The notes beneath the pieces are model-generated. The model was not told the DNA's origin. It saw only the letters and a list, made by a program, of their open reading frames with translations, and searched no databases. 64,000 bases of DNA from Cristatella mucedo (Eukaryota; Bryozoa; Phylactolaemata; Cristatellidae). The position numbers were made by a program, and so were the translations under genes. This document shows positions 11,809-55,781 of the stretch, one piece after another (within the stretch, counting starts at the first letter, position 1; every line of letters begins with the position of its first letter). Location: NCBI GenBank assembly GCA_009760855.2, contig WPIO01000040.1:3072501-3136500 (forward strand), read 5' to 3'.

Positions 11809-11843
11809 GCAGACGCTCTCGCTGCTGCAGCGAGAGCGTCTGC
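11809..11843. repeat. Perfect inverted repeat, 16-base arms
   Basis: GCAGACGCTCTCGCTG, a CTG loop, then the exact complement. Confidence 0.93.
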
Positions 11844-14563
11844 TGCGTGCCGGATTCGCGAGTCCACCAGGCAGGCTTCGTTTAACAAGATCGGCAATTA
11901 ACTTAATAAATAAAAAAATAAATAAAAAATAACTAACAAGGCTAAGATCAGAGAGCATCACAAACACCAGAGGAAGTTGGTCAAGTTAATCATTCTACAA
12001 AATTTGGAGAGTAAGTGCAGCTACACGGGGGGGGGGAGGTAGGTCTCATTTTGCATCTGCAAAAGCAATCTAACTGACGAGCTGCCGTCTGTGCCGAACC
12101 AGAATCCTGCATGAATTCGCATTCATGAAATCAACAGATTTTAAAGGCCATCTGCAAAACCGCACGTTCGAATATTTAAAAAATTAGGTGCACGGTTAAG
12201 ATACCTGCACGTTTGGGATGATTTTTCAACTGGTCTGTTTTTATTGCACTGCACACGAAATTTAAACAAGCTCAACTTCAAGCATTAGAAAGATGGCCAA
12301 AGTTACCCGTCATTTGCAGTGCTTTCACGAGCGTGTACGTGTGCGGCACGTGTGTCGACGTGTGGGCATACGTGCACACACGCGTGGGGTGGGGGGTTGG
12401 GGAGTCGCTGGGATCAAGGTCAGTGTTGCAGTCGCCAGAGCTGGGGTGCTAATTCTGGATGCAGCAGCAGCAAGCTTTGCAGCAGGCTGCAGGCAAAGCA
12501 ACGTTGTTGAAGAGCAAGCTTAGCTTGCCATACTCTCACCGTAAAGGTAATCAAGTGCATGCAGCATACAAATGCTTACAGAGATTTGTGATTACCGATA
12601 CAGCAGCAAAACGATGCTTCTGCTTTTTTCAGCTATCTGTAATCTGCTATCAAGCATCCAGTCTAGAACCAGGGCGGCCGTCCGGTTTCTGACTTAAAGC
12701 AATGATTCGGACGGGCTAAACCGAGTGAGCTAGTGTGCACCGATTTTGCCCTTTTACCGGCTGCCATCTGTTGAGGTTTGCGACGGCTTGCTCCGCTGTG
12801 GCCTGGTGGTAGCGGCCTTGCCGAAGAGTCATTTTTTAGAATTCTCGTCGGATCACAGAGCCCAGTTATGACTCTAATCGCGCGCCCTTTCGCTCGCAGA
12901 CCAGTTTTGTATGTTACAGACCGAGTGCTGCAGGTTTCTGTGCTGTCACAACTTCGGAACCTGCCTATCTCGGCACGGATGAGGCGACTTCAATACGCCA
13001 CCGATGAATTTCGGTTCACTCAGCAAAAAATTTCAGGCCAATGCAACTAGCTAGTGCTCAATTTTTTAAGCAGATCTGTGCACACACGAACCGAACGCAC
13101 GCCCACCCAAACAGGAAGCTTCACAGAAGCTAGCAAAAGCGGCTACAAGACTTGGCGAGTGTATGCGGTCAGCAAAGAGTGACTGCACAAGGGGGGGGAA
13201 GCAAAGTACGGAGGAGAGGTCTACCAAGCTACAGCTGCAGTGACGATTGTGACCGAAATGGACGAAATGCTGTTGCTACAGCTACTCGCATTTTCGTCGA
13301 CCCTATGCGAGTGCAAAAAGCTACAAAAGTTATTCATCCTTTTGATTCCTGGAAATTTGAGCTTTTTATGATTTTCTTATTATTTATAATTTGAGCTATC
13401 GGCAGAAATTTATATATTTGAGCATCGGCTGAAAGTCTTGGACTATCGAGTGCAGAATTGTTGCATTAAGTAATTGAGCGCGCGCGAATGACCTTGACAC
13501 TGGACCGCACGCCCGACAAACTCGTGGCTTCGCTTCGGGTCGCCGTAAAACTACGTCAGAGGCGACGGAAGGCTTGCATCGGAGCAGCTAGAAGTTTTGA
13601 ACACGCAAACGAACCGACAGACAGTGATTTATCAACGTTTCCTCGACGGTAGAGAGTTGCTAAGAGACCGCTGCAAAGACAAAGAGAGGACTTTTCAATG
13701 TTGTCAGATCGCCTTTGCGATACGAAGATCAGCCAGACCCGGACGGACTACGCCGGAAAAGCCAAATCAAGCTCATTTCATAACTCGCCGCGATGCGAGC
13801 GAGATCCTCGGGGAGCGAGCCGTCCGTAGGGAAGCAGTCACCGAGATCGCCCAATCGTATTTCTGCAAAATAAACAAATAGTCCCCTCACCCGCCCAAGC
13901 TCACGTGATCTTATTGCTGCAAAACTCTTCCTCTTGCGGCTCGTTGAGCCGGATCTGGCGAGACTGATTGCTACCGTCACCGCTTCGTCGACTCCCGGTC
14001 ATATTGTGAGCCTATAAGATTAGCCGCGCCGCTGCGTCGTTAGAATAAGTTTCGACGCCTCGCTTGAACCAGCTTTGGCAGGGTGCATTTTCATTACCGG
14101 CGGCGGTGGTAAAGCGGCTTACCGTAGGTCTTTGCACCCTAAACGTGTACACAGGCGAACGATCAAACTGGGAGCTTATAAAATCAAGCCTGCCTCGAAA
14201 TATCTCGCACACCAGTGTCGCTGCGTCGGGCTGAGAACTCTGCGAGCTCGAGCCAACAGGCACGTGCGACGCGTTCGTCTGCACTCGCCGGGTGGCAACT
14301 TAATACATGAAAAGCTTTTACAGCGGTTTCAGATAACCGAAATAGATAAATAAAATAAAATAAAAATAAATTAATCATTAAAATCCCACACCATAAGTTC
14401 TATGAGAACAGAGTTCAAATATATACACACACCGGTGAAACAGGCTGTCCCCCTACAAGCTCCGGAAGTAATTGCTAGTGCGCCACACATATGGCGCCTC
14501 CCTGTAAGCGTGATCGCTAGCCTGGTAACGCGGCACCTTTGTATGCAGTGCTAGTGGAAAACA

Positions 14564-25485
<10,922 letters not shown>

Positions 25486-25700
25486 ACGGGCGAGCCGTCA
25501 GTCTGTGGCGGTTTCGCTGCCCCTCCTGCGGGCTGCTGTGCTGCAACTGGCTTTGCGGTTGCGCCGGAGCCCAAGGTAGCGTCACGTGCTCATTCACTCA
25601 CCCGTCGGATGCCACATTGTGATGTCTTGCACAGATGGCGGCGGAGGCGCTATGCCTTTTTCAACCATGACCGGGTGTGATGCGCGTATTTGTATATTTT

Positions 25701-25706
25701 AATAAA
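25701..25706 (+). terminator. EXOSC9: Poly(A) signal of EXOSC9
   Basis: Canonical AATAAA 216 bases after the EXOSC9 stop codon on the same strand. Confidence 0.75.
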
Positions 25707-25750
25707 GCGACCAGCCGTACACGTCGGACATGCTTGGCTAGTTGTCTTGA

Positions 25751-25794
25751 GACCAAGACACCTGCTAGCAGCAGCAGCAGCAGGTGTCTCGGTC
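25751..25794. repeat. Inverted repeat after the EXOSC9 poly(A) signal
   Basis: GACCAAGACACCTGCT pairs with AGCAGGTGTCTCGGTC with one mismatch; CAG units form the loop. Confidence 0.85.
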
Positions 25795-26034
25795 GCGCAC
25801 ACGGTCCCTCGGTTTTTCAAGACGGGTTGGCACGAATCGCTAGCGCTACAGCTTTGTTTTGGTTGGTGAAACCGGAGGGGGGATGGGTTGGTGGGTGGGG
25901 CATGCGAGCATTTTTACTAAGCTTCCTCTGATCTATATTTATATATATGCTCGGCTCGAGCTTCCGGTCGTCATGCTTGCTTATGTAGAGTGTAGAGAGG
26001 GAGAGAGATCGATTTAGACTTTTTCTTGGGGCTT

Positions 26035-26142
26035 GTTTGGTCCAGTGGCAAGGTGCTCGCTCGCCTGCCATTATCGAAATAACGGGATCGAGCCCTGTGA
26101 TGTACCTCGACTAAGTTCTCTTAAGGCACCGTGTAAAGACCA
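26035..26142 (+). mobile_element. tRNA-derived SINE, family A, degraded
   Basis: TTTGGTCCAGTGGCAAGGTG A-box segment, GGATCGAGCCCTG B box, and tail AAGTTCTCTTAAGGCACCG, then a (TA)n tract. Confidence 0.78.
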
Positions 26143-26170
26143 TGTATGTATATATATATATATGTATATA

Positions 26171-26220
<50 letters not shown>
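26143..26220 (+). repeat. (TA)n(CA)n at a SINE 3' end
   Basis: TATATG and TA units followed by CA units, directly after the degraded SINE. Confidence 0.93.
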
Positions 26221-26224
<4 letters not shown>

Positions 26225-26810
26225 GTAGGGCACAAAGCAACTGCCATATTTTCACTATTATTATTCTTGTAGCAGCTAGTGGCACAAAGGCAGGCGATGC
26301 CTGATGATGATGTGCGCCCGGCGGCTCTCACCTTGATCGATTTACCCCTTGATCCCTCACCAGTGGTGGGCGGACTGGCTTGCCGTGAGCAGGCTTCAAA
26401 CGACTCAGGCAGCGGCGGCAATACGCCAGCGCTGGAGGCAGATCGCATGATGACAGTGGACAACTCGTTGAAGCAATATATAGCTCCGTTCTTTTACTCG
26501 GTGAACGCAAGCACGCACGGCTGGCGCAGGCGCGCTCACGACCCGATGCAGCAACGCGCACGACAAGCCGGCATCGTCGCCTGTCTCCGACCGCGACGGT
26601 GCACGACCGGCCTAGGCGCTGCGGCTGACTGCAGAGCAGCAGAGAGGGGCCGGCTGCTGCCGCAGTTCCGCTGCCGCCGCCTGATCGGCGACGTCTTCTC
26701 GGGATCTGAGAACGAGGCCAGTCACTCGCCGCTCGACCGTCTCAGAGGAAGAACCGCGGCGCCGGACCACGGCACGCATCGCTCGACGACTGCGGTGCCG
26801 GCCCCCTCTC

Positions 26811-26814
26811 TCCC

Positions 26815-26858
<44 letters not shown>
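26811..26858 (+). repeat. (TC)n at the ANKRD50 stop codon
   Basis: TC repeat with a few CCC interruptions. Its right edge overlaps the complement of the ANKRD50 TGA. Confidence 0.92.
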
Positions 26859-48375
<21,517 letters not shown>

Positions 48376-50373
48376 TCCATCACGATCGCGAGTCAAACCA
48401 CTTCCTGCAGAGGCAACGTTCACATTTCTAACCATGGAACTATACAGGGCAGCAGGCTAGTGCCGATAACAGAATAAGGCAGGTGGCCGGTCTGGTGAGA
48501 ATCTGCACACAGCCGTCATTAGGGGTATGCTCAAATCACGAGAAACGGCTGAGGACATGATTGGCAACCCTTAACGGGGCCACTTGGCCACTTACGTTGA
48601 TATCGAACGGATGGAGGCAGTAAACCACCACGTAAACAACGATATTGTCGAAGCAATTACAGGGCTCTAATTTCTCTCGACAGGGTAGTCGAGGTCAGCT
48701 TTGTCGGAAGTAATGAGTGCATACGAGCTCTTTAACTAAGGCAACACTAAGGCATTAAGCAGGCCATGAAAAGGTGAAACACTCACCGAGAATCACAATA
48801 GAGACTATGCATGCATGCTTGCACGGGGCGAACAGTCTGCCACACTGCCGTTGGCCAAGCGGGCCCACCGACGTTAATATCCATCGACCAAGCCGAGCAC
48901 GTTAGGTCACGGAACACCATCCCATCTTATCAGCCGAAAGGCAAATGCAGCCTGGCGGGCCAGGCATCTAATTAGCGAGCCGGCACACTCGGGTTAAGGC
49001 TGGAGGAGCAGGAGCCCGCGCAGGACGCTGGCGAGCGATGCAATAGATCAACACCCTATCGGCCAAGTACTCAGACAGCAGTAGCGCGGCGGCATTGCCC
49101 ATCATCAATCGCTGGAAGTCATTGGCAGCGGTCATAGCCAGGTTGGCCAGAGTGGCCCCTCGCCTGTCGGCACGCTCGACATAACTGCCCAGATCAAAGC
49201 CACAGCGTTCAATCAGTATATCACCTTAACGCTGACCGTCGCAGAACAGCGCCGGAAGCCAGTGGGCCCTCGAAAAGGTTTAGAATACAATAGGCGAAAT
49301 CAGAGCCCCCACGCCACAACCCGGCACGGCCGGCGAGCGTCTGATCGGGGACGTCGACATCAGAACTGCTAGATCGGCTGAACTGAGTATGCGAGTCGCC
49401 GCCGCTGACTAACCTGCTCTTGGCGTCTTCTAGAGACGACGGCATCCGCGACGAAATCTCAGAAGCACCCCGAACAGGCGCCCCGCCATTCGGGTTTAAT
49501 TGGCTCAACGCCGGCTCGCGTGCGTCCGTCGGTCGGCCCCGTTGTTCGCCTTAGCAGCAAATCGGTGGGTCTGTAGGCTAGCGCTGCGACGTCGACTAAC
49601 GTTCAAGGACGATCGTATCAGCCAGAGGATCCCACGACAGAAGCGAGCACGAGCGCGGTCCTCGTAAAAGAGGAGCGGCGGCAGCACCACAGCTGTATTC
49701 ATGCGAGTACGGGAGCGAGGGAGGTCGGATCTCCAGTTCAAGGTCGGACCCGTCCGGCCTCCGCCTGCCAGGTGCCTCGCTCTTCTCTTTCGTTGTCGGG
49801 AGATGTCTGCAAGGCAGCCGTCGAGCAGAGTAGAGAAGTGACCGTGACCCTTGGCTGACTTAGGCCGTCGATCATCGAAGCTAGCTCGTCGGTTCTACAA
49901 CAGGCTGGCAGCGCTTGCTCGTCGGTCAAGCTAGTGGCTTTCCTTCGATTCCTCTCGAACCCTCCCCTGCAGACGACAGCCGAAGATGGCGCCCCCGAAA
50001 ATAATACAGACCACGACGGTCGGGTCATTTTATCCTCAATGTGAAATGTGCAAGCCGCTCACGAGGTCTTGACCCTTGGGCTGCACACCCTGTCAATTTT
50101 AGCATTCCCGTTTGAGTACAAAAACCTTCGTCTGCCAAATTATACATAGGGCGGAGAAAGTCGTATTTTTCTAGCGACGCTCTCCTAATAATAGTAGTTA
50201 GCTTGTATAGCGCCCCAAGAGAACCAAACCTAATCCGGACACTACACCAATTGCTGCAAAAGCTCTACAAAGAGTTGACGACATTACAAGAGTATCGTGC
50301 TTCTACCAGTATGAAAAAGCACCCAAGAAGACACTCGAGAACACAATATAGTAAGACCGCTGGGTAGTAGCAT

Positions 50374-50517
50374 GCACTGACTCGAGCACTGACTCGTGCA
50401 CTGACTCGTGCACTGACTCGTGCACTGACTCGTGCACTGACTCGTGCACTGACTCGTGCACTGACTCGTGCACTGACTCGTGCACTGAATCGTGCGCTGA
50501 TTCGTGCACTGAATCGT
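50374..50517 (+). repeat. 12-base minisatellite, 12 units
   Basis: Unit GCACTGACTCGT, exactly 12 copies over 144 bases. The first unit ends CGA and the last few carry C-to-A or A-to-G/T changes. All frames through it are open, since 12 is a multiple of 3, but no gene is evident. Confidence 0.96.
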
Positions 50518-50761
50518 GCACGAAAAACACCCACGAACCAAAACGGCCAAGTTCGATGGTAAGCTTAGAGGAGCATCGTTGGCTGAGACATACGTGATGC
50601 AAATTCGACGTATTTGGTGGTGACAGACGCCGAAAGCAAGTTATGTACATTTGGAGCGTACGAACTTATGACCCTGTCAACAAAATATTTCAATCTAGTT
50701 GAAGGAACGTCGCGGAGCTGAGGAGCGTGAGCCAGAGCACGCGGAGGAGCAAGGAGGAAGT

Positions 50762-50904
<143 letters not shown>

Positions 50905-51039
50905 TGGTCGTGAAGGCCCGGGAGTGAAGCTTGGATCCGTTGGCCTTGGAGGGAGGGGACCTTTAAATTAATTCGATGCTTTTATAGGAGAGAGCTGTGA
51001 GAGCTCAGTCAGAAGTTACGTAATACGATCGCAACACCA

Positions 51040-51345
51040 TTCGTCACGGCATCTCCTGCCTTGACCACATTTCAAAAAGAAACTAAAAACATATCTACTC
51101 ATCGCAGCATTTAGTGGGTCCCTGTGATTCGACCTTCACGTGCTTCTATGTGCTGACACACGTGCTTCTGCTTGCTGACACTGCATGCTGCCACTAACCA
51201 TGTTATTCCTGTTTCTTATTGAGCATGCTATCACTAACGATTCGATCGTGTTTCCTTTCCAGCAGATGTGAAGTGCCTAGAAAGAGATTGAGTTCTTTGA
51301 GCGCTCTAGATCAAATGTATTATCATTATTGTTATTAGTATTGCT
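51040..51345 (+). mobile_element. LINE 3' UTR copy
   Basis: Shares the TGACACTGCATGCTGCCACT and CTAACCATGTTATTCCTGTT segments with the other copies. Ends with the tail and an (ATT)n-like run. Confidence 0.8.
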
Positions 51346-51640
51346 GTTCGTTGGTCGTTGATGACGGACCTTACGAGCTGCTGAGTTTTGCACCAGTTGC
51401 AGACGATTAAGGGAATTAGCCCGAAGTCTCGAATGAAGGGAATCGCAGTAATCTAGATTCGATGTCACAAATGCGTGAACGTGAACGAGTTTAGAGCAAA
51501 AGCCTTCCCAATGTTGGCGTTTCGAAACGTCTCCTGAGGCCACAGTTCGAAACCGCCAATTGAGATCGGCCATCAAGGGACCGACTCTCCTACTTCCGTT
51601 ACTAGTCAATCAATAGCGCATCGAGCGAGTGTATAGTGTG
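51345..51640 (-). mobile_element. RT fragment of a related LINE
   Basis: Minus-strand HAFVTSNLDYCDSLHSRLRA and LNRLQLVQNSAARKV match the VTSRLDFC...LQLVQNSAARL segment. It abuts the preceding copy tail to tail. Confidence 0.75.
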
Positions 51641-52264
51641 GATAGTCGGTTGGTCAGCAGCATACCATTGTATCTGACCTTAAGCTGGCAATAGTGCTGT
51701 TACCGCTTCGAGCCAGGTTTCTAGACGCTGCCAGAAATATGGCTGGAATAGGATCTCCAGAATCAGGTGATGCTTTGGTGATATTGAGTCGTTAGAGGAC
51801 AAGCTTGCAGTGTGAAGGTCGGTGACATTATTGGGTGTACATTTGCTTGTGTCCAATGCAGCTCGAGGCTTTGGCAATGAGAGGTCGCTTGCAACTATCT
51901 CGCAGTACCAAGTAACTTTTCTGCAGGCTTCAAACTCAGCGGATTTCCTTATCTGAAAAACCGGCTGGAATTGACTTCGCAAGGCCCCGAGCCCGTATGC
52001 ATGTTTTTTATTCCAATTTCCTAACGTGTCAGTGAATTTTGCTCGAGCTGCAGAATGCTACGGCAGCCAGCGAAAGTAAGCGCTTGAACGCATTTTTGAG
52101 CCTGACTGACTTGGTGGGGGTCGTGTTTTGATTGGCGAAGCGAATTACCGAAATCCATTCTTAAAATGCAAAAATTGACCAAAAATCGATAGCTTGAAGG
52201 TCAAGTTTCGAATGAATATCTTAGTGCATGATATTTAAAATGTAACCACAAAATTTAAAGCCAT

Positions 52265-52850
52265 TTCGCTCGAACACAACTTTCTCGCCGACCTGCACTG
52301 GCTACCAGTCAAGCAATGCATTGACTTCAAGGTTTTGTCGCTCACTTTTAGGTTCCTTCATTCTTTGACTCCAGCCTACCTATCAGATCTACTCTCCCAC
52401 CAGGCCAAGCATAGTGCCGCCCACTTTTTGGAATCTAACAGTTTACCAATGCCTCATACAAACCTAAAATCCTTTGGAGACCAAGCATTTAGTTCGAATG
52501 CTCCCAAAACCTGGAACTCCCAACTTGCGTCGGGACATCTCTTGACTTGTCCACATTTAAAAAGAAACTAAAAACTCGTCTATCTATTGCAGCATTTAGT
52601 GAGTCCCTGTGATCCGTTCTCCATGTGCTTACGAGTGCTAACACTGTTGCATGCTGCCACTAACTACACTTGCATGCTGACCCTGTGCATGTCACCCCTA
52701 ACCGTGTTAATCTTGTTGTTTATCGAGCACGATACCACTAACCATCCGATCGTGTTTCTTTTGCAGCGAATGTAAAGTGCCTAGAAAGAGATTGAGTTCT
52801 CTGAGGGCGTTTTATCAAGTGCATTCCTATTATTATTCTTAATGTTCTAA
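52265..52850 (+). mobile_element. LINE 3' copy with RT C-terminus
   Basis: Reads [20 protein letters not shown], then SLTPAYLSDLLSHQAKH, followed by the 3' UTR and tail (GAGGGCGTTTTATCAAGTGC). One or more frameshifts near 52520. Confidence 0.85.
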
Positions 52851-54206
52851 TGCAAAAAGGCTGTAAAGACGCTGATTGCAATCGAAATCATTGGATCCAC
52901 CGCCAATCCACATGAAATCGGCTTTGAGAAGCACCGATTTGCACTGATATTAAACTATTCCATAACTCAAGTGTAACGAGAACATTTCAGTTCAGTTCAT
53001 TCCGAATGCTTGGAATGCGGCGAGTCGGCTTCAATGCCACCTCAGTGTCTTAAGGCGAACTTAGATGACACATCCTCTTTTCTTTATACTTTCTTCATAG
53101 TCTTTGCTGCCGTCTTAGCATTCAGAAATCCTGTTAAAAGCTGCACCAGGTGCTTCGCGGATCGCGTTCTGGGCTACGACTTACTTCTGGGCGACGGATT
53201 AACAACCAATCAGAACTGCCGGTCCCTGGGTTTTAGCCCAGGATTCAGGTGCTTGCACTGCACGACTTAAGCGTTGGACAACTCCTTAAGCTGACGATTG
53301 TGGATTGCTCACTGCAGCGGGAGCCTCCAAGGTTCATCTGTACATAAATTAGGCTATAAAATCCACAGCTCTTTACTCTTGATTTTTCATTTTTCGTGGA
53401 GAGCCAGCCTCAAAGAAAGAAACATCGTAATTTTATTTGCCAAGCAGAAGGTTTGGAGTATGGAGTCGTGCGATGAGGCTAGTGCACTGCTGATGCTGAG
53501 TTTGATGAAAGTTATGCTCACGATGAATTTCTAAAACGTGATATTGGTTTCTTCCGCCGTTTTTTATCTTTCATTGTTGCATGTGGTAGTTTCGCTTAAA
53601 CTTAGCGCTCAACTCTTTTTTAGATTTTTTTTATCAAATTATCGAAACAAAGAATTATAATTCGCAAAAGAAGGCTTGCCCTCTTAATTTTCCACGTACT
53701 GCTACCTCGACGAGAGGGTGAGAGAAAGATGAAAACGCTAGTTAAGCACTTGCCTTAATAAAACTCGACACCTTTCATGTCTTCGCTACCAGCCACCTGC
53801 CCTGCACCGGTGCGGCCTCGAACCCGAGGTGGCACAAATCACTTCCCGAGCTCACTTTGGCCGACGGTTCGCCGCGTCCGGCGGGTAACCGCGAGAAGCA
53901 GGAACGAGCTGGCAAGGAATAGGACTTGTCCTTTGCATTCATAAAAGGAAAACAAGTTTTAGAAATAGCCTAATGTCCCTTAATTAGCGACGAGCACACA
54001 AGCCGCACACAGGCGCACATAGAGTCCTTTGTCTGGCGGGTATTGAATGAATTGATACAAACGAGAAGTCCACAAACGCCGCATGCACTCAGCCATTGTC
54101 AACTGTTGAACAAATATAATGTCGTCACCAGAACACGCCCTTACTCTGGTTTCGTCAGAATTTTTCGCTTCTGCTATGCAACGATCCCCGAAACGCGTGT
54201 CTTTCG

Positions 54207-54374
54207 GTGAGCCGTGATGGCACACTAGGTAAGACAGTTGCTTTTCATGAATTCGGTCCCAAGGTCGTGGGTTCGAATCCTGCGTTTGGCGATTCTGTAT
54301 CGCTGCTGCAAGCGGTGGTGACAGCGGTAAAGGCTCTTCTGTCGCTATGCAGACGAGGCTGTTAAATCAACTAG
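54207..54374 (+). mobile_element. tRNA-derived SINE, family B, best copy
   Basis: tRNA-like head GTGAGCCGTGATGGCACACT with AGGTAAG, B box GGTCGTGGGTTCGAATCCTG, then GCAAGCGGTGGTGACAGCGG and end AGGCTGTTAAATCA. The tail lacks the LINE-type stem-loop of family A. Confidence 0.85.
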
Positions 54375-54566
54375 CATTTCTTTCGCCAATCGGTCCAGAA
54401 GTGTAGCTGGTAGTCGATCGCTGTCCTGTGTTGCCTGAGCGACGGATCGAGCGACTTCCCGTCGTCGCCGCTAGAGTTCTGCTGAGCTGTCCTCACCATG
54501 CGGTCCTGGGAGCAGACATAACATGGCTGCCAATAAACGTGCTCTGTTAATCTGCTCTGTCCATCA

Positions 54567-54606
54567 TGTGGAAGCGAGTTCCACAGTCTAGGAACTCGCT
54601 TCCACA
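54567..54606. repeat. Perfect inverted repeat, 16-base arms
   Basis: TGTGGAAGCGAGTTCC, 8-base loop, exact complement. Each arm encodes a LINE-like NSLP segment, one per strand. Confidence 0.93.
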
Positions 54607-54890
54607 AGTCTTACGCAAAGACAACTACTCTCCTGCAGCCGACTATGCCTCCTCCTTTTCAGCAGTCCTTAGCTGCTACTTCCATGCTACTCACTACCTT
54701 AATTGCTCTCCTGACTCGGCTATGCTTCCCACTTTCTCTTCGTTGCGTGAGACGAAGTCTGTTGGCTACCGAATGCGTACCAGAAGCTGCTTAGGCTGTG
54801 AGTCCGCTATATAAAAGTCTCCTGCGTAACACCCACATAGTCTGTATGGCTTTGTGAAGTTACAGGCGGAGATACACTACATACACATTG
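54570..54890 (+). mobile_element. Repeat family C with an RT-like C-terminal remnant
   Basis: Plus-strand reading NSLPQVLRKDNYSPAADYAS resembles the last residues of LINE ORF2 proteins, followed by the family C 3' UTR ending GTTACAGGCGGAGATACACT. This suggests family C is a second LINE lineage. Confidence 0.65.
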
Positions 54891-55640
54891 GGTCAAACTC
54901 TTTACACAATTTAGGTCGTTTTGATTTTTAATTCATTTCAAGCTGGAGGATATGTGCTGATAACTGCTGCACTACAAACGGCAAAATGCTCTGATGAATC
55001 TCGCTTGCTCCAGGATGCATATATCCCCATCTGCAATTCCACAAAGCCAAGAAGATTGCAGAAGATTGTACAGCCAAGTCGAAGCCGATGCTGCTCCGGA
55101 GAGAATCAGCGAATCCAACAAACTTCATTTCACACAATAAAAATATTTGTGAGATACACATATAGATGAGTCAGGAAGACAGCCAAGGAAGGAATTCGCC
55201 ACCCAATAAACTTCATTTCACACACAACATATTGAGAAATATGGCTTGAGTCATGAAGACAGTCAAGGCGGGAAGTCAAGGTAGCAGGTAAGGAAGGCTG
55301 GAAAAGAAAAGCAATACTCTCCTCCTTTTACGGACGAAAGTTGTAATCGGTTTTTTTAAGAGTTTCGGACATGCCTTCTATGACACATGGCTTTCTTCCA
55401 TCAACAGTGTAGGTAATAGACAGATATATAGCTAATAGTTATAATATATAAATATAATATATAAATACAATATAATAATATAAAGATAATATATATATAT
55501 AATAGCTAGTAATATATAGCTAATAATTATACTATCCTAAGGGAACGTGAGCCAACGAGTAAGCCGGTAACTACTGTAGCAGACAAACACCTAGGTATAA
55601 AAGAGCAAGGCTAGCATTGTAAGATGAGCAGGAGTTGCAT

Positions 55641-55781
55641 TGGTTTGGTCCAGCGGTTAAGGTGCTTGCCCCAAGCCAGACCAAGGTCTGGCTGAGGTCG
55701 TGGGGTCGAGCCCCGAGACATATGTGAAGCTCCTGAACAGAGATTGAGTTCTCTTGGGGCACTATACAAATGAATTATATT
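55641..55781 (+). mobile_element. tRNA-derived SINE, family A
   Basis: TGGTTTGGTCCAGCGGTTAA A box, GTCGTGGGGTCGAGCCCC B box, tail AGATTGAGTTCTCTTGGGGC. One of the best preserved copies. Confidence 0.9.

Larger units (their letters stand above)
8807..14563. other. Region between P4-ATPase exons and the EXOSC9 start
   Basis: It should contain the 5' exons and promoter of the P4-ATPase and the EXOSC9 promoter (14285-14563 is the likely divergent interval), but I recognise neither. Open frames here are short, GC-biased and without family motifs. Two SINEs, one LINE tail, a TA/TG microsatellite and a perfect inverted repeat lie inside. Confidence 0.6.
25486..26856. other. Convergent intergenic region EXOSC9/ANKRD50
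   Basis: Holds the EXOSC9 3' UTR and poly(A) signal, an inverted repeat, a degraded SINE with (TA)n(CA)n, and the ANKRD50 3' UTR. No clear ANKRD50 poly(A) signal was seen. Confidence 0.7.

Noticed and set aside
49221-50028. First coding exon(s) of ANKRD50
   Set aside because: Minus-strand frames here have no ANKRD50 similarity. The one donor I tried (AGCAG|GTTAGT) has the wrong phase for the exon at 48404. The ATG at 48375 already aligns with the human N-terminus.
50374-50517. CRISPR-like array
   Set aside because: Units are contiguous 12-mers without spacers, in a eukaryotic genome; it is a minisatellite.
54207-54290. tRNA gene candidate (good B box and tRNA-like head)
   Set aside because: No cloverleaf with paired acceptor stem. 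The same head recurs with a common non-tRNA 3' body at other loci, so it is a SINE.
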